A stretch of DNA of 64,000 nt from Andrena cerasifolii. Lineage: Eukaryota; Arthropoda; Insecta; Hymenoptera; Andrenidae. A model generated the notes under the pieces. It was not told where the DNA came from and did not search any database. It worked only from the letters and a program-made list of their open reading frames with translations. Where the stretch lies: contig NC_135124.1 of NCBI RefSeq assembly GCF_050908995.1, forward strand, positions 3,038,001 through 3,102,000. The letters run 5' to 3'. The translations under genes and the position numbers were made by a program. Numbering within the stretch: the stretch's first letter is position 1; every line of letters starts with the position of its first letter. Positions 1 to 11,475 of the stretch are shown piece by piece.

Positions 1-1659
1 CGTCGTATTACGTATTTACTTCTGCCCCAGCTACCAAACACAGCGACGCTCGTGCGAACTGATATGCCTACCTATCGCGACTGGTAGCACAAAATTCTTT
101 ACCTTGAATAGTAATATCCCGATGAACTAATAATTAATGGAACAGTCGCAGCACAGATGCATGACTTTGCATACGATTTTCCACGGAGTTTTCTCGCCTC
201 CTCATCGGGAGGGAAGCTGTTGCAATTGTAATTCATCGATAGGCGCGAGATAGGCAGCGGTCGACAGAAGTCTGCGAAGCGTATAAACGCCGGATAATAA
301 TATTGCAATGAAAAATAGAGCGAGCACGTATCCACGCCAGATCCATCAGTCCTGTCTCGCCTACACCTCGTAAAAACGATCGAACGCGTGTCGAAAACAA
401 AGGGGGGAAAAATAGAAACTTATGACTCACAGTTACTCCGTGTTCGCCACACAGGTAATTAGCTTGTTACAGCTGCTGGGTCCACGGGTTTACCTTTTAC
501 CCGGCGATCGATCGCGATCTTTGCTACGGGTTTTAGCGCACGTCAATAACGAATATCTCTAGCGCACCAGGCTAGTGCCGCTCGGATGTTTATGAGCACG
601 AAACACCGCGACGTTATTAGCACTTTAACGGGCCGATGAAAACGTAAGGAATTTTAAAAGATTACATATCCAACGCACAGGTGATTTCTATCCGAAACAG
701 TGTTTTACCTTTGTGACGTTATTTTGCGCGTACAGTTTGTTACGAGTCCCAGCAAGTCGAGGAAGAAGGTGTCAGTGAGGAACACGGGGATTGCTGTCAC
801 TTGGATTAATCGAAGAACCAACGAAAGGAAGAGAAGGTGACTGGACCGAGAATCGAGGTACTTGCGCTCGTCTTCTCGTATGAGCTGTCTATCCTTCCAG
901 GTCCGTAGGAAAATTAATAAAAAATGTGGTATCGCGACGGCCAACTGGGCCCTACGCGCGGAGCACGTGCTGGATCGCGATCGTGACAGTGATCTTGGCC
1001 AACGAGTGCGCGAGATCCTGGAACTTTTTAAACGCCGCGCTACATCAGCGTTTAAAAGGGGGCACGCGCGAACTGTTCGCGTCGTGGGGAATTAGTGGGG
1101 CTTTATAGCGTACGCGGGCGAAAGAGATACCCCACCATCGATGCCGCTCAGCCATTGGACGGTGCCTTCGGTTGGGCTCGTTGCTCGTCCGTGACATCAC
1201 TGGAGAACTTCCTCGAGCTGGGGATTCCACCACATCTCCCACCACGCCGGCGGGTTTTCGCGTGACGTCATTGACTTTTCTTCTTTTCTTTTTACGCTAC
1301 GCGGAAGCGAAGATCAGTGGATGCGGAGGTAACTGCACGGCAGGCCAATGTCCGACAGCATTGTGTGGTTGAGTGGATTTCACCCTTTTGCAGTGGCAGG
1401 CGTGTATAGTTGTATAGAGGGTCGTCGATTATTCGTGATACAACCTGAAAGGGGATGATTCTTTAGGGAAGAATAAGTGGGAAGTGTGGAGTAACATTTT
1501 CCGGACTTGGGCCTTGATTTGCAAGGAAATCGAATTGACAATACAGTAGTGAATGTGCTACATGCGAAGCAACACCGCTCGCTGCGTACGGCCAAGCTGC
1601 AGCAGTAATCGACAGTGCACAGAGCACTTGCGCGAGTTACATTGCGGATTATATAAAAA
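1..1659. other. Low-repeat stretch, no gene recognised
   Basis: No open frame here resembles a known protein; the ones present are under 80 residues. The base composition is more balanced than in the rest of the window. A perfect CRE-type palindrome TGACGTCA lies at 1263-1270, and a short hairpin (CTTTTTAAACGC at 1024-1035 with GCGTTTAAAAG at 1048-1058) lies upstream of it. A distal promoter or enhancer is possible but nothing proves it. Confidence 0.4.
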
Positions 1660-1872
1660 CTAGCTTTACTACTCGGCTTCGCCCGAAATTTAGATACTGA
1701 TTTTATTCATTTTTTTTTATTTTTTTTGGGGGGGAAATGATCACATTCATCTGGATTAGTCAGGCATAATGAGCTGAGGCACTTTTCGGGATCCCAGAGT
1801 TTATCGTTCGAAAGTTTTTAGGCGACAGACAAACACACAAACGTATAGAGCTTTCTGCTTTATATATTAAGA
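1660..1872 (-). mobile_element. Non-autonomous mini-Helitron, copy 1
   Basis: Read on the minus strand, the element starts TCTTAATATATAAAGC and ends CGAGTAGTAAAGCTAG, just after a GC-rich sequence containing CGGGCGAAGCCGAG. These are Helitron hallmarks: 5' TC, 3' CTAG (CTRR class), and insertion between A and T (the minus-strand flanks are A before and T after). It has no inverted repeats of its own, no target duplication and no Rep/helicase gene. Length is 213 bp. A second copy lies on the other strand at 8251-8480. I see the end structure directly; the superfamily follows from established Helitron features. Confidence 0.75.
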
Positions 1873-2528
1873 TTATAAGTAATTCATGTAAAACATAGAA
1901 ATGCACATTATTTAAATAAAAAAAGTGGAGTAGTTTTTGGCAGTTAGTGTATCTGCCTTATCATTGGCTTACAAATTTAGCTGCCTGATTAATTATATTT
2001 TTTATTCGCATTCCTTTGATGCCTTCAGAGTGAAGGCATATTTAAGGATCATTTTGTATAGCTGTGTGTATAAGGTGATCCCTAGGATCTTTTTATATCT
2101 ACTGGTAATTAAGACGAACATTTAAAGAGGATTTGCTTTATAAATTTTTATTTACATAAAAACGGAATTTAAACTCCAATCACAAATTATAGGAACGCAA
2201 TAAATTAAAACAATCTTTCAAAACAATCAAATCTTAGATAATTTTTGGTACACAATCAATGAGTAAAAATACTTTAAATCAACTAACAAATATAAGAATA
2301 CGAGATTAATTTTACAGAATCAAATTTTTTCGCGCACCACCTGGGATTTTAGGGATCATTTTACCCTGCTAGAGAGGGATCATATGTTAAATTATTACAC
2401 GCGGTAATGAAACATTTGTACATTAAATTATTATTGAATTTTCATTATTAAACCGTTTATGACAAAAGTTACAGAACATTGAATAAGACCTTACCTTAAA
2501 TAATAAAAAATAAATAAAAAAAGAATTT
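1873..2528. other. AT-rich filler
   Basis: AT-rich DNA with short open frames only. I see no gene, repeat array or element boundary. Confidence 0.4.
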
Positions 2529-3511
2529 ATGTTAAACGATTTTATTAAAAATGCACTAAAAACTACGAAATAATTATTTTCTTGCATTATAATTTCAATG
2601 GTGTTAATTTCACTTTACATAATTTCATAACAAGATATGAATCACTTTAATACAGAAGCAAACGTCGAAATGAATTTTTTTTTAGAAAATTATCATTCGC
2701 ATTAATGAAACAAAATATTTTAATTGCCGGATACTTTTTGTAATGTGACATAAAATTGATAAACTGTAGTTGATGATGTTCCACTTGCCAACCGATACTT
2801 CAACTTCTGGTTGCACATGGTTCCCCTCGATTTTATTTAAAGTGAAATTAACTCCATCGAAATTGTAGTATACGAAAAGAATTAGTTTTTAGTGCATTTT
2901 TCAATAAAACCGTTCAACATATTTTTTCTTTACTTTTTAGTTTAATAAAATCGTTTAACATTATTGTCTTTATATATTTTTTAATTTTCTAGTTTTTAAT
3001 TTTCCTACCTATCTTATTTAATATTTGGCAATCAACTTGTTAGTTTGATATATTTGTGCTTCACGTAACTTTTTTCGAATCATTTATGGTAATTGCTTTG
3101 CTTATAGGCAACGAAGCTTGGCTGATTTCAAGTTGATTTAATTTGTGGTTATAGGCTGATTTCATGACAATATGATTTGTGGCTATTATTTGTTTAATTT
3201 GAAATCGCAATGCGAATAGCATCCCAAACGGCTTTTTTATCATGTTTTCGTAAAAAACGCGAGTGGCTGATTTCAAGTCGTTTGGATCTGTGGTTCTGGG
3301 TTATATTTATTCACGACTGAGAAACTTCTTCACCCCTTCGGTTTTTTTTCTCATAATTTTCTATTGTTACCCAAACTACGTACGCCTGCAAAGTTTCAAG
3401 ACAATCTGTTTGGTGGAAGTGGGTTAAAATTGAGTTCCTACAGCTGAACCAAGCATACATACAAGATACAAACAAACAGAGAATCGAAGCTGAATAAAAT
3501 CGTTTAAAAAC
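2529..3511. mobile_element. Composite MITE family A, copy 1
   Basis: The core (2529-2961) is bounded by ATGTTAAACGATTTTATT and its inverse AATAAAATCGTTTAACAT. It holds a second, inner inverted repeat around a TTTTATTTAAAGTGA-type motif. The flanking part (2962-3511) ends with GAATAAAATCGTTTAAAA, another version of the same terminus, and contains a block (about 3260-3460) that also occurs at 17010-17270 in the opposite orientation. The same family recurs at 17003-17778 and 36697-37300. No transposase is encoded. The superfamily is not certain. Confidence 0.7.
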
Positions 3512-4056
3512 AGGAAGTTCGATTTTTTCTTGTTTATACCACCCAGAACGCTGATATTCACAAGGCGGAGCTATTTTAACATCGATATTACGAGACAGCA
3601 CCACTAATAGCCGCAGAACAGCCAGGAATTATTTTACTCTGACGGATCACAACTGATAACTTAGATACGACGCATGGCAAACAACTGCTGAATGAGTATC
3701 AGTACGAGCATCAGCTCGTAGTACCAACACGGTGAGTGCTTTCATCCCGCGCCAATGCGTCTCCATAACAGTCAAAGGGTTAAGAAAAGAGAACGTCGCA
3801 GTAGGAAACAAAATAACTAAAGGTTAATTGTTGATATGACTGAGCGTTTGAATTGGCAGAGTAAATAATAACAAATAGAAATATAAACATAAACAAACAA
3901 TAAGATTAACACTTTGAACGACGCAAGGTTTGAGGAAATATAGTTCAAACCTGTAAAATGTCACAACTGTAATAAACAAGTGAATTTTCAAGTTTTCGTC
4001 GAATCGGGCTTCCCCAGGTCGGTCGATTACCACCTGTAAACATTAAGGTGGAACTT
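3512..4056. other. No gene seen; possible TTAA-type end
   Basis: No recognisable coding sequence. AAAGGGTTAA at 3774-3783 looks like one end of a TTAA-inserting (piggyBac-like) MITE, but no matching left end was found nearby. Confidence 0.3.
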
Positions 4057-4492
4057 ACAAGGGAACGTCCCGTACCTGGAAGTTCAAAAAATTCTGAAAC
4101 TTCGTGAATATGTTGGGAATTTCCACCTGATTACAACGCAATTTTTGTTTGCTGTCCAAATTCACTCTAAGGGGGTGTTATTGACCCCTGAAAATCTGGT
4201 TATTTTTTTGCGATTTTCTGTTATAACTCGTGAAATGTAAAATATTTTTTTTACCAAATGATAGATCTAATTAAAAGAAGTAACTTTTGTCTTGAAACTT
4301 TTTTTCTATCTCTTACATTTGGCGAGTTATAACACAAAATTGGAAAATAGCCGAATTCTCGGGGGTTAATTTTACCCCCTTCGAGTGAATTTGGGCAGTA
4401 AACAAAAATTGCCTTGTAATCAGGAGGAAACCCCCTACATATTCACAAAGTTTCAGAATTTTTGAATTTTCGGCTTTGGGATCTTCCCTTGT
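4057..4492. mobile_element. Hairpin (palindromic) MITE
   Basis: The left arm beginning ACAAGGGAACGTCCC pairs with a right arm ending GGGATCTTCCCTTGT. Homology continues inward for about 200 bp per arm: shared blocks include TCTGAAACTT, TGTGAATATGT, TGATTACAA and CAAATTCACTC, each inverted across the centre near 4275. No coding capacity. The arms have diverged, which suggests an old insertion. Confidence 0.7.
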
Positions 4493-4740
4493 TAGCTACT
4501 CTTGGCGAACATTTTTTTACAAGATTTTTTTCACGCCGCCCCCTAAAATTGTTTCATTGGGTAAGAAAATAATTTTCGTAAAAGATGTGGTTGATCGGAT
4601 AAGAGGAAGATGTGGCGCATTCGCGTTAAATTTGCAATAAATGTAAAATTTTGTATGAACCGGAAGGTATGAAGACAAAATTTATAATGCAGGTTAAACT
4701 TTTTTTTGTGGACAGATATTTACGATAATATTGTCACAGT

Positions 4741-5534
4741 ACGATTTTTCCAACATAATAACTAATTAATATTTATATCTTTTTAATTTTGTTATTAAAT
4801 TTTATGTATTTTATTGAAAGTGAAAATTCTTTTAATTTATTTCTTATATTATTTACAAGATAATATAATAATAATATTAATTTTAAAAGTGGCTACAGTA
4901 CGATTTTTCTAACATAATAACTAATTAATATTTATATCTTTTTAATTATGTTATTAAATTTTACGTATTTTATTGAAAGTGTCAATTCTATTAATTTCTT
5001 TCTTATATTATTTACAAGTTACTATAATAATAATAATATTAATTTTAAAAGTGGCTACAGTACGATTTTATCAACATAATAACTAATTAATATTTATATC
5101 TTTTTAACTATGTTATTAAATTTTACGTATTTTATTGAAAGTGTCAATTCTATTAATTTCTTTCTTATATTATTTACAAGTTACTATAATAATAATAATA
5201 TTAATTTTAAAAGTGGCTACAGTACGATTTTATCAACATAATAACTAATTAATATTTATATCTTTTTAACTATGTTATTAAATTTTACGTATTTTATTGA
5301 AAGTGACAATTCTTTTAATTTCTTTCTTATATTATTTAGAAGTTAATATAATAATAATATTAATTTTAAAAGTGGCTACAGTACGATTTTATCAACATAA
5401 GAACTAATTAATATTTATATCTTTTTAATTATGTTATTAAATTTTACGTATTTTATTGAAAGGGACAATTCTTTTAATTTCTTTCTTATATTATTTACAA
5501 ATTATTATAGTAATAATATTAATTTTAAAAGTGG
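4741..5534. repeat. 160-bp AT-rich tandem array, five units
   Basis: Five head-to-tail units start at about 4741, 4900, 5062, 5224 and 5383 (spacing 159-162 bp). Each begins ACGATTTT(T/A)TC, runs through CATAATAACTAATTAATATT and ends in an (ATA)n tract followed by AAAAGTGGCTACAGT. Units are highly similar, so the array is fairly young or homogenised. The unit length is within the range of satellite monomers, but only five copies are present. Confidence 0.85.
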
Positions 5535-5668
5535 AGGAATGTTCGTCACTAATATTTTATATTTAATACGAAGATAATATTTTTAATATGAAATGGTGAA
5601 TATTATATCATAAATAGGTGAAGAAAAGAAAACGGTTATTGCATTTACACAATTTTGAATGCTCGCAT

Positions 5669-6600
5669 TTAAAAACAATTCACAAATTTTTCATTAACGT
5701 AGTTTTTTGTGTCTGGATAGCGCTTTCGATAATCGGATACTATTTGCATTATAATTTGTTTTTCCTCTTCACTTCGCGCGAGTACATTATTAAACTCTTG
5801 CATAAGTTTGACTCCTCGTTCGACCGAATCGTTAACTACATTTAAATCATTTACGATTTGTAATCCAACATTATAATTGGGATCGTTTTCCTATTCCAGG
5901 GGATCCTTACTTATGAAGCCTGTAGGACCTGCAAATCTTTTAAAAAACGTTAAAGATTTTTGCGAAACAAAATCTTCAACACCATTGTCGATGTACCTAT
6001 TGAGTTCTATCACTCGGATTTACTATTAATCTTTTTATTTCTTTATCAATAACGATCTCCAAAACTGCCACCACCCGCATTTTTTCTTCATGCGTAATTT
6101 TGGAATAAAAAAAGGCTAGGGCTGCCGTTTCTGGTGTCAAATACCACAAGTGATTACAAAATCTACGCGATGTGACGCGACTTACATTTTCATTAATTGT
6201 ATTGTACGCATATAGGTTTTTTTTAAAAACTCATGGACTTGTTTAGGAGCTTCTGCATCAACTGCAGCTTGGATCCATGCTTTCAAATATAATTTAGTGA
6301 CAAAAATACAAATGCCACGGATCCATTGTCTTCATCCTTTGTTAAAACGAATTGGTTACGAAATAAAAATATTTTCAAAGAATATATGGCCTTATCTATC
6401 CATCGAGCATGGTGAAATGCTCCTGTTACGCGAAAAGAAAACTTTGAAACTGTTCCATAATTCAAGAAATTCGCGACATTCTTCTCGAGGTTTCTTAAAT
6501 TCCAAACTATAGGAGACTTTATTATTTCTGCTACATTGTCGAGTGACTGTTTAGCTATCTCATCTTCAACTGCCGATTTAAAATTTAATTGATTCATTTG
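5669..6600 (-). pseudogene. Decayed ORF of a multi-copy transposon family, C-terminal part
   Basis: Read on the minus strand, three shifted frames carry pieces of one protein family that I recognise as recurring in many insect genomes as 'uncharacterised' multi-copy proteins. In order: a segment with MNQLNFKSAVEDEIAKQ; HHARWIDKAIYSLKIFLF; then, after a frameshift near 6310, CIFVTKLYLKAW; then NHLWYLTPETAALAFF; then, after another shift near 6020, a 100-residue stretch with VEDFVSQKS, VNDSVERGVKLMQEFN and QIVSDYRKRYPDTKN, ending at a stop at 5669-5671. There is also an in-frame stop inside the last stretch near 5900. The N-terminal part lies at 7354-7690 beyond an inserted MITE. Role inferred: transposase-like; I cannot name the superfamily. 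The gene is dead. Confidence 0.6.
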
Positions 6601-6626
6601 AGACCAGGATCCTTGAAAACGTTTGA

Positions 6627-7353
6627 GGAAACCTTCCGGTCTAAAAGTTTTTTTTTTATTTCTTCCTCGAATGTTTAACCTTTTAGGAATACGTGTTTAA
6701 AAGGATTTATTGAAATTCGTAAAATTCCCGAAGTTATAGGCATTTGAGTAGCGGCAAATGCATGGGCAACAACCGGCCACTCAGCGCCCACGTAAAACTT
6801 TAAACGCGTTTTTCTCGAAACAGTGTTCTCAAAACGGTGGGAACTGTATTTCCAAAAAATTTTATCCGAATCGACTGAAACTTTTTTTATTTTGAAGAAT
6901 ATACTTCTGGCTAGGGAGGACATCAGAAAAAAATACAAAAATTAAAAATTTATAATTTTTTAAGGCGTTGAAAGGATGAAAACTATAGGGAAAAGTGATT
7001 TCAAACTTCAAGTGTTGTTATTTTCTAAAAAAAATATCATTTTTGTAATTTTTTCAGGTTTCCCCCCTAGCCAGAAGTATATTCTTCAAAATAGGAAAAG
7101 TTTCAGTGCGAATTCAATAATAACTTTTGGAGATACAGGTCCCACCGATTTGGATCAATGTTTTGACACCTTGACTTTAACGACTCCCCAGTGCAGTCTG
7201 CAATGATTAATTACAAACCAAAAAATATATTTCTATAATATAAAACATCCTTAATACAGTGCAAAAAGTTCCATTAAATTATACATGGTCGTTTTCCTTT
7301 AATTAATTCCTAAAGATCACCTATTTTTTTAGGCTCTAGACCGGAAGGTTCCC
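6627..7353. mobile_element. TTAA-type MITE with hairpin body, copy 1
   Basis: Ends are GGAAACCTTCCGGTC and GACCGGAAGGTTCCC, flanked by TTGA and TCAA, which are one substitution each from TTAA. The body folds on itself: GAAGAATATACTTCTGGCTAG near 6895-6915 is inverted near 7070-7090. A sister copy at 13408-14148 has exact TTAA on both sides. TTAA is the target of piggyBac and Kolobok elements; no transposase is present. This copy interrupts the transposon ORF above: its flanks rejoin to an uninterrupted PLF-KRF junction in the reading frame. Confidence 0.75.
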
Positions 7354-7690
7354 TCAAATAAGGGAATATTAGGTCCAGTAGATTCAGACAATGTTTTCTC
7401 AAAATCGCCGGTAAAGCTATCTCCTAAATATGGTGTCGGCAAGGTAAATATAAACGTTTGCTCCAAAATTACGCACGCACCTTGTAATCGTCCCTAATTT
7501 AACGCTGTGGTATCGCAAAAAAGTGCTTTTACTTAAGTTCCTATGTTGTCCGGTGCCTGAAGAAATCGCTGGAATTCCAAGCAACTGTTCATTTCCACTG
7601 AAAGTTATTATTATAGGTAATCGTTCTCCTTCCCCCATTAATGATGGCAACATCTCTGTTCAGCTGTGACTGGATTTTCAAGGCTAAGGG
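7354..7690 (-). pseudogene. N-terminal part of the MITE-interrupted transposon ORF
   Basis: On the minus strand, one frame runs LPSLMGEGERLPIIITFSGN and then LLGIPAISSGTG before a frameshift. A later frame near 7354-7380 gives GPNIPLF, directly at the MITE insertion point. In my recollection of the family, a block like RLPIIVSGNGVDQLLAVPKL and a block like GPDVLLFKRF sit upstream of the HHARW segment, so order and spacing agree. The start of the protein is not identifiable; the frame decays before the hairpin MITE at 7761. Confidence 0.5.
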
Positions 7691-7760
7691 TCTTTTAACC
7701 TCTATTCAGTGTCGAACGTTGTATGCCATATTTCGGCGCTGCTGCGGGTCAGTTAGTCTT

Positions 7761-8184
7761 ACAAGGAGAGTATTTTAGGTGTCGCCTCCGATCATTTTGA
7801 TTTTTGGATATGTTATAGAGGACCGAAAAATAAGAAACACGTGTTTTTTTATTTTTCCCCGTTTTCATATTTGGGGGGTGAAAACTGCGTTCAAAGTTAG
7901 GGTTGAAAAATCATTTTTGTGGATTTTTGAAAATCTGGTGAGTCAGTCATATTTCGCATTCAAAGACACAAAATTCGTCCATTGACACTATTCCCCCATC
8001 TCTAATAGTTCTCGAGATATTCCACAAAAATGATTTTTCAACCCTAACTTTGAACGCAGTTTTCACCCCCCAAATATGAAAACGGGGAAAAATAAAAAAA
8101 CACGTATTTCTTATTTTTCGATCCTCTATAACATATCCAAAAATCAAAATGATCGGAGGCGGACACCTAAAATACTCTCCTTGT
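7761..8184. mobile_element. Near-perfect palindromic MITE
   Basis: The arms ACAAGGAGAGTATTTTAGGT and its inverse end the element, and homology runs almost to the centre near 7970 (arms about 200 bp). Shared blocks include CGCCTCCGATCATTTTGATT, GGATATGTTATAGAGGA and GTTTTCATATTTGGGGGGTG. The short loop contains unrelated sequence. A diverged arm of the same family is tandemly repeated at 47529-48085. Confidence 0.8.
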
Positions 8185-8250
8185 TAGTGTAAAAAAGTCT
8201 TATTTCGTACAAATGAGACTTGGGTTTTAATGCACGCATGAACAAAGCAA

Positions 8251-8480
8251 TCTTAATATATAAAGCAGAAAGCAGAAGCTAGAATATAGAAACATATTTG
8301 TGTGTTTGTCTGTCACCTAAAAACTTTCGAACGATAAACTCTGGGATCCCGAAAAGTGCCTCAGCTCATTCTGCCTGACTTATCCAGATGAATGTGACCA
8401 TTTTCAGAAAAGAAACCTTAAAAATTTTTTTTTATAAAATCAGAATCTAAATTTCGGGCGAATCCGAGTAGTGAAGCTAG
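8251..8480 (+). mobile_element. Non-autonomous mini-Helitron, copy 2
   Basis: Starts TCTTAATATATAAAGC directly after A and ends GTAGTGAAGCTAG directly before T. It shares the interior blocks CTTTCGAACGATAAACTCTG and GGATCCCGAAAAGTGCCTCA with copy 1. Length is 230 bp and there is no coding sequence. Confidence 0.75.
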
Positions 8481-9194
8481 TACTAAATAAGTAAAGAATT
8501 ATGTTATAGTCCTGAAAATACAACATTTCATTGAAATCCTCAGAAACACTCCGCTCTTCACGGTCAGCGCGCAGTTACCTGTTTCTATTCGAAAACTTCG
8601 CGTGCGATGCACCGCGTCTTCCCGACGTTCAATCGCTCTCAATTTTTACACAAATTATCATCCATTGATCGGATGGAAAAAAATTAGGGGGTGGTGTGCG
8701 AAGAATTGTATGGTCGAGAAATAAGGTCCACCCTAATCGACATCGTAATTGTCCCAATCCCCTAGACAAAGCTAACTGTTCTCGAAACCCCGGATACGAA
8801 GCCTCGGATACTCCGCTAGCAAACACGTGTACTTCAGAAACCTGATACCCTTGGGGAGAAGAGAATTACGAGACAAACACACGGTGTCGCACAGCTTCGC
8901 CTACATCGCTAGATCTTATATAATAAAACTGGATGCGAAAACTCAAAATCGTGGCAGGTATTGATCGTGGAGAATCGCCAAAGTCACACGCTAAAGCATT
9001 CCGTAATCTGACTTAGCCACGAAGTGCGTAGCAATCACTTACAATTGTCGTTGCACTTTTCTGTCATTTCTTTGAGCATACGTTCCTTGCAACGCGGGCA
9101 GTGTCTCTCCTTTGTTGGTCATGCTTCAGTGTTTAGCGTCGCGTAAACAAAAGGGCTGTGTAATTAACGCGATTAAGGAATGCTGCATGCACAG
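8481..9194. other. No gene seen
   Basis: Mixed-composition sequence with no recognisable protein or element ends, apart from the first base of the hAT target duplication at 9187. Confidence 0.35.
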
Positions 9195-9825
9195 TAGGGT
9201 GTGCCAAATTTTGAATGTTTTAATTTTAAAAACGACTAGTGAGAAAACGGTAAAATGTCAGGTTTATAATTAACCACTACCTTTAAATTTTGTGTAACAC
9301 ATTATTTACCTAGTTGGAATTTCATTTGAAATTATAGAAAAATACGAGAATTATTAATATTAGTAAAAAAAAATTAATAGTTGAGCTTATGAAGCGCAAC
9401 TGAAGCAAACAAGATGTCGCTTCTTTGGTGGACTTTGTTAAATAGCATTAAATTTACTACATAAATCACATATGGCTAGATCTGTTGCTAAAGTTACATA
9501 CATATTTTCATTTTGTAATAAATACACATTTCCATACATTTTCACGTGAATATAATAAATACTAATTCCCACATACTTTTATTTTCATTTTCATGCTTTT
9601 ATGTAAGCAAGACTCACTTTAAGCAGTATATGAATATGTAGTTTGTAGATAAATCTTACCTAATCCTTACTTTTTTTTTAACTGTAATTTGAAGTAGCTA
9701 AACCTCAGGCAAATCAATTTCCGAAGATAGTTTCAGATTAGGGATTAAAAACAGCATTACTTTGTCACTAGTCATTGTAAATTTTTCAAAAATTTTAAAT
9801 TTACCCATAAAATTGACACACCCTA
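9195..9825. mobile_element. hAT-type non-autonomous element
   Basis: Terminal inverted repeats TAGGGTGTGCCAA / TTGACACACCCTA enclose 631 bp with no open frame. The flanks are ATGCACAG (9187-9194) and ATGCATAG (9826-9833), an 8-bp target duplication with one mismatch, as expected for hAT. Confidence 0.75.
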
Positions 9826-10340
9826 ATGCATAGAGTGTTATCTAGTAACAAAAAGCTTTTCCACGATTCCATAAACGCGTTATGAAAGTGCACAGTGTAC
9901 TTTTTCGCGGGGCATAATAATGCTCTTTAATTATTTGGCCAGCAAACGATGACTATTGACATTGGTGTTTCGTGTTGTCGATTCTACACCGAATGTCTAC
10001 GGATATTTCTGATATTAATTGATCGTTGTATGCGTTATTGTTGCATATTCGAGGCTGTCGCGTACCTATGTGCTATTATACAACAATTTTTTGTTCACTT
10101 CAACTCCGTTATCTAAACGATTGCGAACAATTTTGTCGAAGGAATTACTCCTATCTGTAGTTTCACTTTAGGTAACTGTTTTAAAGTACCGTAAAGTGCA
10201 CTGGTATTATCTTTTCCCTCATTTTCTGCATCTTACTGAAATTTAATTTCGGGCATTAAATAATATTGGACATACTACAAGTCACCTCGTACATACACAT
10301 ATGAATGGCTGGGTTTTGTCATTCATACATGTATAACATA
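9826..10340. other. No gene seen
   Basis: Sequence without recognisable coding capacity; TA at 10339-10340 is the target of the next element. Confidence 0.35.
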
Positions 10341-11475
10341 CAGTAGCGGACAAAAAAGTTGCCACTTGTTCAAACCACCCTACTTTTATTGCTTTTCAAT
10401 ATCAACTCAAAACTGCACTACGTGCCTAATATACATATTCTGAAAGAGAATTAAAAGCTGTATAACTCCCAGTTACAGTTGAATTTATTTAACTAACAAA
10501 CAAAAACCCTACATAACGTTAAACAAGACAACACAATTTTAAAGCCAACAAAATGTTACCACTTTTGAATGTTAATGAAAAAATGTAATATTTTGTGGGG
10601 CACCTTTCGCTTTTAGGTCAACCTAAAAAGTTACTAAACGTTGTGACTTCTTTGTCGGCCCCAAGAATGTGTTACCCCCTTCAGTGTCATATAACACTTT
10701 TGTTTGTCAGTTAAATAAATTCAACTTTAACTGGGTTTTATACAGCTTAAAAATTTTACAGCTAAAAATTTTAACATAAAAAAATCAAATTTAATGTCAA
10801 AACAATTTACTCAAATTTAGCTCCTCCAAAAAAATTATAACGTAAAATGAAACGAAATTAATGTCAACTAAATTTAATATAATTTAGCTCCTCCAAAAAA
10901 ATTTTAACTTTAAAAAAATCGAATTTAATGTCAACTAAATTTAATCAAATTCAGCTCCTCCAAAAAAATTTTACTTAAAAAATCGAAATTAATGTCAACG
11001 AAATTTAATAAAATTTAGCTCCTCAAAAAAAATTTTAACTTAAAAAAATCCAAATTAATGTCAACGAAATTTAATAAAATTTAGCTCCTCCAAAAAAAAT
11101 TTAGCTTAAAAAAATCGATTTTAATAAAATTTAGCTCCTCCAAAAAAAATTTAGCTTAAAAAAATCGATTTTAATAAAATTTAGCTCCTCCAAAAAAAAT
11201 TTAGCTTAAAAAAATCGATTTTAATAAAATTTAGCTCCTCTAAAAGAATTTTAACTTAAAAAAATCGAAATTAATGTCAACGAAATTTAATAAAATTTAG
11301 CTCCTGCAAAAAATATTAACTTTAAAAAATCGAATTTAATGTCACCTAAATTTAATGAAATTTAGCTTCTCCATCAGAATATGCATATTAAACATACCAC
11401 AGTCCCAAATGTATGCTAAAAAATAACAAAAATAGAAGAAACAAAAAAAAATGGCAAATTTTTTGTCCGCGTATA
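10341..11475. mobile_element. Tc1-like non-autonomous element
   Basis: Left end CAGTAGCGGACAAAAAAGTT and right end, inverted, TATACGCGGACAAAAAATTT, both flanked by TA (10339-10340, 11476-11477). GCGGACAAAA ends and TA targets are typical of Tc1-like elements. A further inverted repeat (about 10453-10510 and 10690-10755) lies near the left end. The right half is a tandem array. No transposase remains. Confidence 0.7.
10757..11372. repeat. AAATTTAGCTCCTCC tandem array inside the Tc1-like element
   Basis: About ten units are built around AAATTTAGCTCCTCCAAAAA followed by a TTAAAAAAATCGA segment. Unit length switches between about 75 bp (with an AATTAATGTCAACG insert) and about 57 bp (without it). 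The three short units near 11097-11260 are nearly identical, so that sub-block expanded last. Confidence 0.85.

Noticed and set aside
1263..1270. Proven promoter at the CRE palindrome
   Set aside because: An eight-base match occurs by chance at moderate frequency, and no transcript or gene start is evident nearby.
1660..8480. One 6.8-kb transposon with 210-bp terminal inverted repeats
   Set aside because: The two inverted copies each have complete Helitron ends and A/T insertion sites, so they are two independent insertions on opposite strands.
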